Notes under the pieces: model-generated
The model's database searches: none
What the model saw: the letters and a program-made list of their open reading frames with translations, nothing else
What the model was told of the DNA's origin: nothing
Assembly: GCA_920105625.2 (NCBI GenBank)
Contig: OV050031.1
Location: 84,515,995 to 84,579,994 of the forward strand
Direction: 5' to 3'
Source of the DNA: Clusia tigrina
Lineage: Eukaryota > Arthropoda > Insecta > Diptera > Clusiidae
DNA length: 64,000 bases
Shown: one piece after another, positions 24,916 to 39,200 of the stretch
How positions within the stretch are numbered: position 1 is the first letter of the stretch
Layout of the letters: every line of letters begins with the position of its first letter
Made by a program: the position numbers and the translations under genes

Positions 24916-25989
24916 ATCCCAAATGCCAGAACAGATGGCGTATCCCAATTACAAATAAAAATCCAATAATTGTTAAAACTTGTTACAATATTTTATTCGA
25001 TCTTACTTAATGATTCAAAACAGAGTTATTAAAAAAAAAACATTCCACCGTAAATTCTATCTTTATATGCATATTCTGCTATACTTGTTTTCCATCACAG
25101 TTCCGAAGTCTACCGGCGTGCATTAAGTCCTTCCATCAAAGCAAATTGGTCCTTGACTTCTTTACAAATACTCCTTGTTTTCCACTCACCATCTTTAATA
25201 CTCCCAAAAATCCATAGAAAAGGCCATATGTTTGTAAAAACCGAAATTTGATTTACCGGCAAAAGTGTCTTGATTCATTCCCGGAAATTTGAATCCATAT
25301 TTAAAAATAAACCCGTAACGTATGCGCCATATAATAATAGCATTTAAATGTTTTCTTCAACATTGCTGCGCAAATCGTAGTTTCCGAACTACAAAATACT
25401 TTGATGCAACAACACGTGTTGTCTGCACCTCTTCACCTAATACCCTAAACTCAAAATGCCAAATATTTAAATCAATCTTTATTTTGATTTCAGAACAATA
25501 TAAATTGAATCGTATAAATGTCCCTACCGACAAATAAACACAAATCCCCTAAAAAAAATCCTCACAGCTAGGATGAACATACATCCGATCATGAACATAC
25601 GTCCGATCATACTGACGGTTTATGGTTGCCATTCAAAGCTGCGTGCAACAGCGCAAACGCGCCTATAGGTTGCGACTTCTTTGACTAGCGCTACGGCGCC
25701 TTCAGGGTCGCAGAAGTATCTACTTATTTTACGCTACTATACACTCTACTCACCATTATTACCCCAAAATGTTGGGGTATTGTCCTTGTTTGACGGGGGA
25801 CGTCCTTCTGCTGCGCGCGTGTATCTGAAAAGCCAACAATTTTTTTTTTCGATGACATCCTTTTCCTTAGGGTCCTTCGATTTCGTTGCAGGTTGAGGTC
25901 CTTCGAATTCGTTGCAGGATGCCTCACTGCTTCAGGGTTCCTTGCCCTGGGATTCCTCCAATAGGTCCTTTAGACCGGCTGCGCCAAAA
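24916..25989 (-). other. E1 5' leader and tRNA-Ser-type primer-binding site
   Basis: About 1.07 kb of untranslated leader runs between the 5' LTR and gag. The primer-binding site is at 25975-25986 (TGGCGCAGCCGG in element sense), 3 nt from the LTR. It resembles the 3' end of insect tRNA-Ser as I recall it, with one mismatch. A short direct repeat of CCTTCGA(T)TTCGTTGCAGG type occurs near 25875-25918. I see no reliable protein in the leader. Confidence 0.75.
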
Positions 25990-26458
25990 TGTTGGGGTCC
26001 GTATCTGCTTGTCTGCGAGAGACGTCCTCTGGAATGTCCTGTCGCGGGAACCTGTAAAACCTACACCACTTTATTAAATGAGCACTGCACTATTTTGGGT
26101 TTAAAAACAACAAGAGGTTTATTCTTAAAATTCTAGTTCTTATATACTATTTACAAATGAACATTACCGTCTACGTCTTGACTTTTCTGGTGTTCCAGTT
26201 ACGCAATTGTTATTTGGTGTCAGTTGCTCAGGCCAACTGACCTACTGAAAGTAAAAGTGTCGTCGGTGCATTCTAAATGCCCCTCGTCAGCTTGACTGCG
26301 GAACTGTGACACCCTAAAAGTTTACATCATAATTAATGAATAATTACTATTTATTTACAATACTTGCACCCTAAAAATATGTGCGTTCTTAATGAATTTA
26401 ATAAGAGCCGGTGCTGTGAGTCAACTACGCGTAAGTAGCTTGATTCTAACTCACAACA
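25990..26458 (-). repeat. E1 5' LTR
   Basis: This 469-bp LTR would carry the element promoter and poly(A) signal. In element sense AATAAA hexamers are present, one just before the terminal GTGGTGTAGG segment. The LTR ends at 26458 and five C of satellite follow directly. Confidence 0.95.
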
Positions 26459-29400
26459 CCCCCAATCGACAGCGCCAGCGACTGAGACGCCTACAGAGAC
26501 GCTAACAGAGGCTGCGACGTCGACTGAGACGCCGACTGAGGCAGATAGGGGTAGATATAGGGATAGAGAAGGCAGCAGACCCCCAATCGACTGCAGCAGC
26601 GACTGAGACGTCTACAGAAACGCTGACAGGGGCTGCGACGCCGACTGAGGCAGATAGGGGTAGATATAGGCATAGAGAAAGCAGCAGACCACCCCAATCG
26701 ACAGCGGCAGCGACTGAGACGCCTACAGAAACGCTGACAGAGGCTGCGACGCCGAATGAGGCAGATAGGGGTAGATATAGGCATAGAGAAGTCAGCAGAC
26801 CCCCCAATTGACAACGGCAGAGACTAAGACGTCTACAGAGACGCTGACTGATGCTGCTGGGGCAGATAGGGGTAGATATAGGCACAGAGAAGGCAGCAGA
26901 CCGCCAATTGACGGCGGCAGCAACTGACACGTCTACAGAGATGCCAAGTGAGACGCAGACTGAGGTAGATAGGGGTAGATATATTTATAGATATAGGCAG
27001 CAGACCACCCCAATCGACAGCGGCAGCGACTGAGACACCTACAGAGACGCTGACAGAGGCTGCGACGCCGACTGAGACGCCGACTGAGGCAGATAGGGGT
27101 AGATATAGGGATAGAGAAGGCAGCAGACCCCCAATCGACTGCAGCAGCGACTGAGACGTCTACAGAAACGCTGACAGGGGCTGCGACGCCGACTGAAGCA
27201 GATAGGGGTAGATATAGGCATAGAGAAGTCAGCAGACCCCCCAATTGACAACGGCAGCGACTAAGACGTCTACAGAGACGCTGACAGATGCTGCTGGGGC
27301 AGATAGGGGTAGATATAGGCACAGAGAAGGCAGCAGACCGCCAATTGACGGCGGCAGCAACTGACACGTCTACAGAGATGCCAAGTGAGACGCAGACTGA
27401 GGTAGATAGGGGTAGATATATTTATAGATATAGGCAGCAGACCACCCCAATCGACAGCGGCAGCGACTGAGACACCTACAGAGACGCTGAAAGAGGCTGC
27501 GACGCCGACTGAGGCAGATAGGGGTAGATATAGGCATAGAGAAGACAGCAGACCCCCCAATTGACAACGGCAGCGACTAAGACGACTACAGAGACGCTGA
27601 CAGAGGCTGCTGGGGCAGATAGGGGTAGATATAGGCACAGAGAAGGCAGCAGACCGCCAATTGACGGCGGCAGCAACTGACACGTCTTCAGAGATGCCAA
27701 TTGAGACGCAGACTGAGGTAGACAGGGGTAGATATATTTATAGATATAGGCTGCAGACCCCCCAATCGACAGCGGCAGCGACTGAGACACCTACAGAGAC
27801 GCTGACAGAGGCTGCGACGCCAACTGAGGCAGATGGAGGTAGATATAGGCATAGAGAAGTCAGCAGACCCCCCAATTGACAACGGCAGCGACTAAGGCGT
27901 ATACAGAGACGCTGACAGAGGCTGCTGGGGTAGATAGGGGTAGATGTAGGCACAGAGAAGGCAGCAGACTGCGAATTGACGGCGGCAGCAACTGACACGT
28001 CTACAGAGATGCCAATTGAGACGCAGACTGAGGTAGATAGGGGTAGATATATTTATAGATATAGGCAGCAGACCCCCCCAATCGACAGCGGCAGACACTG
28101 AGACACCTACAGAGACGCTGACAGATGCTGCGACGCCGACTGAGGCAGATAGGGGTAGATATTGGCATAGAGAAAGTATCAGACCCCCAATCGAAAGCGG
28201 CAGCGACTGAGATACCTACAGATACGCTGACAGAGGCTGCGACGCCGACTGAGACGCCGACTCAGGCAGATAGGGGTAGATATAGGCATAGAGAAGGCAG
28301 CAGACCCCCCAATCGACAGCGGCAGCGACTGAGACGCCTACAGAAACACTGACAGGGTCTGCGACGCCGACTGAGGCAGATAGGAGTAGGTAAAGGCATA
28401 GAGAAGCCAGAAGACCCCCCAATCGACAGCGGCAACGACTAAGACGCCCACAGAGACGCTGACAGAGTCTGTGACGCCGACTGAGACGACGACTGAGGCA
28501 GATAGGGGTAGATATAGGCATAGAGAAGGCAGCAGACCCCCAATCGACAGCGCCAGCGACTGAGACGCCTACAGAAACGCTGACAGTGGCTGCGACGCCG
28601 AATGAGGCAGATAGGGGTAGATATAGGCATAGAGAACTCAGCAGACCCCCCAATTGACAACGGCAGCGACTAAGACGTCTACAGAGACGCTGACAGATGC
28701 TGCTGGGGCAGAAAGGGGTAGATATAGGCAGAGAGAAGGCAGCAGACCACCAATTGATGGCGGCAGACACTGACACGTCTACAGAGATGCCAATTGAGAC
28801 GCATACTGAGGTAGATAGGGGTAGATATATTTATAGATATAGGCAGCAGACCCCCCCCAATCGACAGCGGCAGCGACTGAGACACCTACAGAGACGCTGA
28901 CAGAGGCTGCGACGCCGACTGAGGCAGATAGGGGTAGATATAGGCATAGAGAAGTCAGCAGACCCCCAATTGACAACGGTAGCGACTAAGACGTCTACAG
29001 AGACGCTGACAGAGGCTGCTGTGGCAGATAGGGGTAGATATAGGCACAGAGAAGGCAGCAGACCGCCAATTGACGGCGGCAGCAACTGACACGTCTACAG
29101 AGATGCCAATTGAGACGCAGGCTGAGGTAGATAGGGGTAGATATATTTATAGATATAGGCAGCAGACCCCCCAATCGACAGCGGCAGCGACTGAGACACC
29201 TACAGAGACGCTGACAGAGGCTGCGACGCCGACTGAGGCAGATAGGGGTAGATATTGGCATAGAGAAAGTATCAGACCCCCAATCGACAGCGGCAGCGAC
29301 TGAGATACCTACAGATACGCTGACAGAGGCTGCGACGCCGACAGAGGCAGATAGGGGTAGGTAAAGGCATAAAGAAGCCAGCAGACCCCCCAATCGAGAC

Positions 29401-32400
29401 GCTGACGGAGGCTGCGACGCCGACTGAGACGCCGACTGAGGCAGATAGGGGTATATATAGGCATAAAGAAGGCAGAAGTCCCCCTAATCGACAGCGGCAG
29501 TGACTGAGACGCCCACAGAGACGTTGACAGAGGCTGCGACGCCGACTGAGACGCCCACTGAGGCAGACATGGGTAGATACTGGCATAGAGAAGGCAGCAG
29601 ACCCCCAATCGACAGCGGCAGCGCTCGAGACGCCTACAGAAACACTGACAGGGTCTGCGACGCCGACAGAGGCAGATAGGGGTAGGTAAAGGCATAAAGA
29701 AGCCAGCAGACCCCCCAATCGAGACGCTGACGGAGGCTGCGACGCCGACTGAGACGCCGACTGAGGCAGATAGGGGTAGATATAAGCATAGAGAAGGCAG
29801 CCGACCCCCAATCGACTGCAGCAGCGACTGAGACGCCTACAGAGACGCTGACAGAGGCTGCGATGCCGACTGAGGTAGATAGGGGTAGATATAGGCAAAG
29901 AGAATGCAGCAGACTCCCCAATCGACAGCGGCAGCGCCTGAGACGCCTGCAGAGACGCTGACACGGGCTGCAACGCCGACTGAGACGCCGACTGAGGCAG
30001 CAAGGAGTAGATAAAGGCATAGAGAAGGCAGCAGACCCCCCCAATCGACAGCGGCAATGACTGAGACGCCTACAGAGACGCTGACAGAGGCTGCGACGCC
30101 GACTGAGACGCCCACTGAGGCAGATGTGGGTAGATACTAGCATAGAGAAGGCAGCAGACCCCCAATCGACAGCGGCAGCGCCTGAGACGCCTATAGAGAC
30201 GTTGACACAGGCTGCCACGCCGACTGAGACGCCGACTGAGCCAGATAGGGGTAGATATAGGCATAGAGAAGGCAGCAGACCCCCCAATCGACAGCGCCAG
30301 CGACTGAAACGCTTACAGAGACGCTGACAGAGGTTGCGACGCCGACGGAGATGCCGACTGACGCAGATAGGGGTAGATATAAGCATAGAGAAGGCAGCCG
30401 ACCCCCAATCGACTGCAGCAGCGACTGAGACGTCTACAGAAACGCTGACCGGGGCTGCGGCGCCGACTGAGGCAGATAGGGGTAGATATAGGCATAGAGA
30501 AAGCAGCAGACCACCCCAATCGACAGCCACAGCGACTGAGACGCCTACAGAAATGCTAACAGAGGCTGCTGGGGCAGATAGGGGTAGATAAAGGCACAGA
30601 GAGGGCAGCAGACCGCCAATCGACAGCGGCAGCACCTGAGACGCCTACAGTGACGCTGACAGAGGCTGCGACGCCGACTGAGACGCCGACTGAGGCAGAA
30701 AGGGGTAGATAAGGGCATAGAGAAGGCAGCAGACCCCCCAATCGACAGCGGCAACGACTGAGACGCCTACAGAGACGCTGACAGAGGCTGCGACGCCGAC
30801 TGAGGCAGATAGGGGTAGATATAGGCAAAGAGAATGCAGCAGACTCCCCAATCGACAGCGGCAGCGCCTGAGACGCCTGCAGAGACGCTGACAGGGGCTG
30901 CGACGCCGACTGAGGCAGAAAGGAGTAGATAAGGGCATATTGAAGGCAGCAGACCCCCCAATCGACAGCGGCAACGACTGAGACGCCTACAGAGACTATG
31001 ACAGAGGCTGCGACGCCCACTGAAACGCCGATTGACACGCCGACTGAGGCAGATAGGGGTATAGGCATAGAGAAGGCAGCAGACCCCCAATCGACAGCGG
31101 CAGCGACTAAGACGCCTACAGAGTCGCTGACAGAAGCTGCGACGCTGACTGAGACGCCGACTGAAGCAGATAGGGGTAGATATAGGCATAGAGAAGGCAG
31201 CAGACCCCCCCAAACTACAGCGCCAGCGACTGAGACGCCTTCAGAGACGCTAACAGAGGCTGCGACGCTGACTGAGACGCCGACTGAGGCAGATAGGGGT
31301 AGATATAGGCATAGAGAAGGCAGCAGATCCCCCAATCGACTGCAGCAGCGACTGAGACGTCTACAGAAACGCTGACAGGGGCTGCGACGCCGACTGATGC
31401 AGATAGGGCTAGATATAGGCATTGAGAAGTCAGCAGACCCCCCAATCGACAGCGCCAGCGACTGAGACGCCTACAGAGACTATGACAGAGGCTGCGACGC
31501 CTTCTGAAACGCCGATTGACACGCCGACTGAGGCAGATAGGGGTATAGGTATAGAGAAGGCAGCAGACCCCCCAATCGACAGCGGCAGCGACTGAGACAC
31601 CCACAGAGACGTTCACAGAGGCTGCGACGCCGCCTGAGACGCCGACTGAACCAGATAGGGGTAGATATAGGCATAGAGAAGGCAGCAGACCCCACAATCG
31701 ACAGCGGCAGCGACTGAGACGCCTATAGAGACGCTGACAGAGGCTGCAACGCCGACTGAGACGCCGACTGAGGTAGATAGGGGTAGATATAGGCATAGAG
31801 AAGGCAACAGACCCCCCAATCGACAGCGGCAGCGATTGAGACCCCTACAGAGACGCTGACAGAGGTTGCGATGCCGACTGAGGTAGGTAGGGGTCGATAT
31901 AGGCGTAGAGAAGGCAGCAGACCCCCCAATCGACAGCGGCAGCGACTGAGACGCCTAAAGAGACGCTGACAGAGGCTGCGATGCCGACTGAGGTAGATAG
32001 GGGTAGATATAGGCAAAGAGAATGCAGCAGACTCCCCAATCGACAGCGGCAGCGCCTGAGACGCCTGCAGAGACGCTGACAGGGGCTGCGACGCCGACTG
32101 AGGCAGAAAGGAGTAGATAAGGGCATAGAGAAGGCAGCAGACCCCCCCAATCGACAGCGGCAACGACTGAGACGCCTACAGAGACGCTGACAGAGGCTGC
32201 GACGCCAACAGAGCTGCCGACTGGGGCAGATAGGGGTAGATGTTGGCATAGAGAAAATAGCAGACCCCCAATCAACTGCAGCAGCGACTGAGATGTCTAC
32301 AGAAACGCTGACAGGGCTTAGACGCCGACTGAGGCAGATAGCGGTATACATAGGCATAGAGAAAGTAGAAGACCCACAATCGACAGCGGCAGCGACTGCG

Positions 32401-34709
32401 ATACCTACAGATACGCTGACAGGGTCTGCGAAGCCGATTGAGGCAGATAGGGGTAGGTAAAGGCATAGAGAAGGCAGCAGACCCCACAGAGACGCTGACA
32501 GAGGCTGCGACGCAGACTGAGACGCCCACTGAGGCAGATGTGGGTAGATACTAGCATAGAGAAGGCAGCAGACCCCCAATCGTCAGCGGCAGCGCCTGAG
32601 ACGCCTATAGAGACGCTGATAGAGGCTGCGACGCCGACTGAGACGCCGACTGAGCCAGATAGGGGTAGACATAGGCATAGAGAAGGCAGCAGACCCCCCA
32701 ATCGACAGCGCCAGCGACTGAGACGCTTACAGAGACGCTGACAGAGGCTGCGACGCCGAGGGAGATGCCGACTGACGCAGATAGGGGTAGATATAGGCAT
32801 AGAGAAGGCAGCCGACCCCCAATCGACTGCAGCAGCGACTGAGACGTCTACAGAAACGCTGACCGGGGCTGCGACGCCGACTGAGGCAGATAGGGGTAAA
32901 TATAGGCATAGAGAAAGCAGCAGACCACCCCAATCGACAGCGACAGCGACTGAGACGCCTACAGAAATACTAACAGAGGCTGCTGGGGCAGATAGGGGTA
33001 GATAAAGGCACAGAGAGGGCAGCAGACCGCCAATCGACAGCGGCAGCGCCCGAGACGCCTACAGAGAAGCTGACAGAGGCTGCGACGCCGACTGAGACGC
33101 CGACTGAAGCAGAAAGGGGTAGATAAGGGCATAGAGAAGGCAGCAGACCCCCAATCGACAGCGGCAACGACTGAGACGCCTACAGAGACGCTGACAGAGG
33201 CTGCGACGCCGACTGAGGCAGATAGGGGTAGGTATAGGCATAGAGAAGGCAGCAGACCCCCCAATCGACTGCGGCAGCGACTAAGACGCCTACAGAGTCG
33301 CTGACAGAAGCTGCGACGCTGACTGAGACGCCGACTGAGGAAGATAGGGGTAGATATAGGCATAGAGAAGGCAGCAGACCCCCCCAAACTACAGCGCCAG
33401 CGACTGAGACGCCTTCAGAGACGCTAACAGAGGCTGCGACGCTGACTGGGACGCCGACTGAGGCAGATAGGGGTAGATATAGGCATAGAGAAGGCAGCAG
33501 ATCCCCCAGTCGACTGCAGCAGCGACTGAGACGTCTACAGAAACGCTGACAGGGGCTGCGACGCCGACTGAGGCAGATAGAGCTACATATAGGCATTGAG
33601 AAGTCAGCAGACCCCCCAATCGACAGCGCCAGCGACTGAGACGCCTACAGAAACGCTGACAGAGGCTGCGACGCCGAATGAGGCAGATAGGGGTAGATAT
33701 ATGCATAGAGAAGTCAGCAGACCCCCCAATTGACAACGGCAGCGACTAAGACGTCTACAGAGACGCTGACAGAGGCTGCTGGGGCAGATAGGGGTAGATA
33801 CAGGCACAGAGAAGGCAGCAGACCGCCAATTGACGGCGGCAGCAACTGACACGTCTACAGAGATGCCAAGTGAGACGCAGTCTGAGGTAGACAGGGGTAG
33901 ATATATTTATAGATATAGGCTGCAGACCCCCCAATCGACAGCGGCAGCGACTGAGACACCTACAGAGACGCTGACAGAGGCTGCGACGCCGACTGAGGCA
34001 GATAGGGGTAGATATAGGCATAGAGAAGTCAGCAGACCCCCCAATTGACAACGGCAGCGACTAAGACGTCTACAGAAACGCTGACAGAGGCTGCTGGGGC
34101 AGATAGGGGTAGATATAGGCACAGAGAAGGCAGCAGACCGCGAATTGACGGCGACAGCAACTGACACGTCTACAGAGATGCCAATTGAGACGTAGACTGA
34201 GGTAGATAGGGGTAGATATATTTATAGATATAGGCAGCAGACCCCCCATATCGACAGCGGCAGAGACTGAGACACCTACAGAGACGCTGACAGAGGCTGC
34301 GACGCCGACTGAGGCAGATAGGGGTAGATATTAGCATAGAGAAAGTATCAGACCCCCAATCGACAGCGGCAGCGACTGAGATACCTACAGATACGCTGAC
34401 AGAGGCTGCGACGCCGACTGAGGCGCCGACCAAGGCAGATAGGGGTAGATATAGGCATAGAGAAGGCAGCAGACCCCCCAATCGACAGCGGCAGCGACTG
34501 AGACGCCTACAGAAACACTGATAGGGTCTGCGACGCCGACTGAGGCAGATAGGAGTAGGTAAAGGCATAGAGAAGCCAGAAGACCCCCAATCGACAGCGG
34601 CAACGACTAAAACGCCCACAGAGACGCTGACAGAGTCTGCGACGCCGACTGAGACGCCGACTGAGGCAGATAGGGGTAGATATAGGCATAGAGAAGGCAG
34701 CAGACCCCC
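26459..34709. repeat. Tandem satellite array, block S2
   Basis: This is the same satellite family as S1. In the left and right parts of the block a three-monomer higher-order repeat of about 314-320 bp is prominent. Its marker, GATATATTTATAGATATAG, lies near 26978, 27412, 27731, 28045, 28822, 29136, 33899 and 34214. The middle (about 29.4-33.7 kb) is more diverse and resembles 7.2-9.3 kb of S1. The last 470 bp before 34709 match the last 470 bp before E1 monomer by monomer, and a related uninterrupted version is at about 28130-28560. No gene is present. Confidence 0.95.
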
Positions 34710-35178
34710 TGTTGGGGTCCGTATCTGCTTGTCGGCGAGAGACGTCCTCTGGAATGTCCTGTCGCGGGAACCTGTAAAACCTACACCACTTTATTAAATG
34801 AGCACTGCACTATTTTGGGTTTAAAAACAACAAGAGGTTTATTCTTAAAATTCTAGTTCTTATATACTATTTACAAATGAACATTACCGTCTACGTCTTG
34901 ACTTTTCTGGTGTTCCAGTTACGCAATTGTTATTTGGTGTCAGTTGCTCAGGCCAACTGACCTACTGAAAGTAAAAGTGTCGTCGGTGCATTTTAAATGC
35001 CCCTCGTCAGCTTGACTGCGGAACTGTGACACCCTAAAAGTTTATATCATAATTAATGAATAATTACTATTCATTTACAATACTTGCACCCAAAAAATAT
35101 GTGCGTTCTTAATGAATTTAATAAGAGCCGGTGCTGTGAGTCAACTACGCGTAAGTAGCTTGATTCTAACTCACAACA
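34710..35178 (-). repeat. E2 3' LTR
   Basis: This 469-bp LTR has C at 35072, as the E1 left LTR does, where the right LTRs of both elements have T. It differs from its partner at roughly seven positions, more than the E1 pair. Confidence 0.95.
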
Positions 35179-36221
35179 TCCCTCCCCTCTTTCTAAAAGA
35201 AGTTAGTGCAACTAACTTCCATAAAATCTCTACAATATTTTTCTTGCACTGTAAACAATTATGTGCATCTATTTAACTCTATAGTACATAAATATAATTT
35301 GTTTTATTTTTTCCATGAAATCGCCTTGTTTGGGTTCTATCACGGTTTTCTCTTCCTTTTTTATTCTTTTCTTTTCCATATATTTTTTTTTCTAGCTTTT
35401 ATTTTCTTTTGTAGTTTTCTTTCTTTTATTTTTTATCCATCATTATTTTTTTTTTATATTCCCCTTTTTATAATTTGGTCTTTCATTGACTCTTTTCTCA
35501 TTGGCGTATATACAAACATCTAAACAATAACACAATGCTATTCTATACCTAAAACCTTATATTATACTGCGCCCTCTGCTACCTGCTGGTCCAGTTGACG
35601 ACCGTCGTTGTCCGAGTGATGTCCCTCGAAGAACTCTGCATACCCCTCCCTTCTTTCTGGATCGGTACGTACAAAGATGTTATAGGTTGGCGATCTGGTT
35701 TGCCATTAAAACTTTGCTTTTAGTGACCTTCTTCTTTCCATTTATAGTGTGCCCCACGGCTGTAGGTGGTACTGCCTCTGCTTATAGTATTCAACCAGTA
35801 AAAATCATTTGAAATACATGAGAGATTACAATACACCTTCTTACTTTGCAGCAATGCGTTTTATGGTGGAAGTGTTTCTCTTGAGCTTCAAAATTCAGTG
35901 CATACACCGTATGTATGTACATATTCGAAGTTTTATATTACTTACCCACGACTGTCTTATTATCTTATTTTATTTTTTAATTACGTGCAATATTTATCAT
36001 TTAATATTTAAAAAATATTTTTCCCTACTGTGCTTCGTTCGGCCATAGTGCATAATAAGCACATTTTTATTGCGACGACTTTACTTGCTCGAGTTTAATT
36101 GGCACACTTCTGCTGGCCTTGACTTTGAAAATCGGAGCTTTGTGTTATCCGATATACACACGTACATGTTTACGTTGTTATTCTTGTGTTTACACTTGTC
36201 AAACACTGCCAACACATGTCT
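35179..36221 (-). other. E2 polypurine tract, hairpin and 3' noncoding region
   Basis: The polypurine tract abuts the LTR, and the perfect GAAGTTAGT / ACTAACTTC hairpin is at 35199-35219. The rest is AT-rich and matches E1. It lacks the extra 1.7 kb seen in E3. No protein is recognised. Confidence 0.75.
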
Positions 36222-39200
36222 TTAGTTGTGTGTTCTTGTATGGAATATTTTCAACAAATTATTATGCAATTTTTTATTCTTGCCCTTAATCGTTACAACC
36301 GTTGTAACTGGGCTGCGGATTTCTGCTACTACATACGGACCTATCCACACAGGTGAGAATTTGTTTCTCCTAGCCTGATTCTTCATGAGTACCACGTTAA
36401 AAACGACTGGGTTTAGTACCTTGTTATAGGCTTCCCTGGCTACTCATTTAGCACAATCCTGGTTTTCTCTGACCAACTCGTGCGCTCGCTGTAGCTGATA
36501 CTTTTGCACTTTATTAGGGTCATCAGCATTGTACACTGGCGCACATTTGCGCTTCAGATTTGCTGGCATATTAAAATCAAACCCGTAGAGCGTCCTGAAC
36601 GGAGTTTGCTTCGTTGATACATATACCGTATTATTGTGTACATGCATTGCAGTGGTTAACCATTGATCCCAATTCGAGCCGTCTTCCTTGGCAAAACTGC
36701 GCAAGTACTCGGCCAGAGGTCGATGACTACGTTCCAGTGAGCCATTCGCCTGTGGATGATATGGTGTTATGTGCAGCTTCTTGATTCCCAGCATTTTACA
36801 TGTTTCCGAGAACAGTTTCGATACAAAATTAGAACCATTGTCGGTTATCAAAACCTTAGGTATGTTGTATCGTGCTATTATTTCACCAAAGAAAGCCTTG
36901 GCCACCGTACCTGCTTCAGCATCAGGTATAGCCACGCACGCCATATACTTTGAGAAATCATCTTGGAACGTCAAAATGTATTTATTTCCCGAAACTGTCT
37001 CAGGTAAAATACCTACAATATTCATATGAACTTTATCAAATGGTTGTTTTGGTGTGTCAGTTAACACCATTGGCATCTTTGTTAGCCTTGAACTTTTGTT
37101 GGCCTGACATTTCGGACAACTCTTTATATATTTTTTAATATCTCGGAACATACCTTTCCATCCGTATACTCGCTTAATTCTGTCATGGGTTTTCCAGAAT
37201 CCCTGGTGTCCACCTAGAGGTGATTCATGGAAACCCTTTAACACATCCTGGATATCCTTTATATCCTTCAGCCATTCCACACTACTGGCTCTTTGTTCAT
37301 TAGCAGCGTCACCCGCATTGCTAACATTTCCTGTTGCATCAATTTTATCCCCTTGAATTCTCTCGGTCTTCTCCTTATCTGACCGTGCTTTGGCCCTCGT
37401 TTGCACTACTGATACCTTCTGTGCCTGCGGTACTCTGCTGAGTGCGTCCGCATTTAGATTCTTTTTCCCAGGTTTGTATATGATTTCAAAATCATACTCA
37501 GACAATCTGTGTCTGAACCTGGCTAGCCTAGACGTTTGATCTTTCAAGTTGGATATGCCTCTCAACGGCTGGTGATCAGTGTATATCTTGAATGGGCGTC
37601 CTAGCAGATATGCCCTAAAATTCTTCGTAGCCCATACTATGGCTAGAAATTCCTTTTCTATTGTGGAGTATCTCTTCTCCGTGTCGCTAAGCGCTCTGCA
37701 TGCGAATGCTATTGGTCGGTCATTACCGACTTCCCCTTGCGACAATACTGCCCCTAATGCTTCATTGCTAGCATCAGTGGTCAAAAAAAAAGTTTGCTCA
37801 AAGTCGGGGTACGCCAAAATTGGTGGCGAGCTAATTATTTCTTTTAGCCTCTCGAATGCTTGCTGACAGCTCTCTGTCCATTCGAACTTTGCCTCTTTTC
37901 GTAGCAACTTGTTGATTGGCAAAGGCAACTCCGGCTAGTCCTTCCACGGACTTTCTATAATAGTTCACTAGTCCTAGGAATGCTTGCACTTCCTTTCTGT
38001 TTCTCGGAATCGCTAGATTTTTAACGCATTCCACCTTCTGCGGGTCAGGCAGTGCTCCTGCTTCTGAGCAACGATGGCCTAAATAAACCACCTCTCTTCG
38101 CAAAAATTGACACTTCTCCGTGTTCAATTTCAAATTGTGTTCTCGTAATTTCTGGAGCACCTTGCACAAGCGTTGCGAATGCTGCTGCAAGTTCTTCCCA
38201 TAAATTACAATATCATCGAGATACACAAAACAATCTAACCCTTGTAAGCCTGTTAGCACATGGTTCATTAGCCGTTGGATGGTAGCCGGTGCTCCTGTTA
38301 ATCCGAACGGCATTCTATTAAACTCATAATGCCCTAAACCGGTGCTGAACGCGGTTTTCTGCTTATCTTGGGTATCCACCAGAACTTGGTGGTAGCCACT
38401 CGCTAAATCAAGTGTAGAAAAATATCTACTGTGTCCCAATTGATCCAGAATTTCTTCTATCCTTGGTATCGGAAACACCTGCTTGATAGTGGCGTCGTTC
38501 AATTTCCTAAAATCGACGACCATTCTCCACTTCTTCTGACCCTGAGCACCTCCCTTCTTTGGTACCAAAATTATTGGTGAATTCCAAGGCGAGATACTCG
38601 GTGAAATTATGTTATCTTTTAACATTCCTTCCACTTGCCTATTTACCTCATCTTTGTGAGCTTGTGGCAATCTGTATTGTTTCTGGTTAATCGGTGGTTG
38701 ATCTACTCTAACAGGTATTTCATGCTCTACCTCTGGTGTATTTGTCAACTGGTCTCCTTCCAGCAAAAATATGTCATGGAATGACGCACAAATGGCTTCT
38801 ATTGATGCCTTCTCTTCTGAATTCACGCTTGGGTCTAACTTCAGGGATTCTAGCACCCTCTCCATTCTTTTTCTTATATCTACCTGCTTAATCTGATTCA
38901 CCGATCTATAATTCGGTTCCTTAAAATTATCATAACTAGTGAACTTAGGCCTAAAATCCTCTTCCATCAGGTAGTCCTTTTCTGAGGCGTTGAGTACGCA
39001 AGCGTACACCTTACCCTTGTCAACGTGCGTTATGGTTTCTCCCATATATACGCCCTCCGCTAGCTGCTGCTTGTGCAAAACAACAGTCCTAAGTTTCGTA
39101 TTTACATGCATAGTAATTACTCTGGTTGACCTTCCGTTTACTACCTCCATACCACACTTCTTAACCCCAGTCACGGTTCCTTCCTGCCATGACATTAATG

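Larger units (their letters stand above)
10198..26458 (-). mobile_element. E1: Ty3/Gypsy LTR retrotransposon, interrupted by nested element N1
   Basis: The element reads on the minus strand, with its 5' LTR at 25990-26458 and 3' LTR at 10198-10659. LTRs begin TGTTGTGAG and end CCCCAACA, with TG...CA termini. Five C lie on each side; an unoccupied copy of the target has six C, so the target duplication is 4 bp (CCCC). The order is LTR, primer site, gag, pol (PR-RT-RNase H-IN), polypurine tract, LTR, which is the Ty3/Gypsy order. Gag is open over its full length. Pol is split by N1 at 13361-20693, frameshifted near 12836, and altered at the RT active site. Without N1 and its duplicated target E1 would be about 8.9 kb, like E2. 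Confidence 0.95.

Noticed and set aside
26459..34709. CRISPR-like regular repeats
   Set aside because: Monomers are contiguous with no unique spacers, and the surroundings are clearly eukaryotic retroelements.
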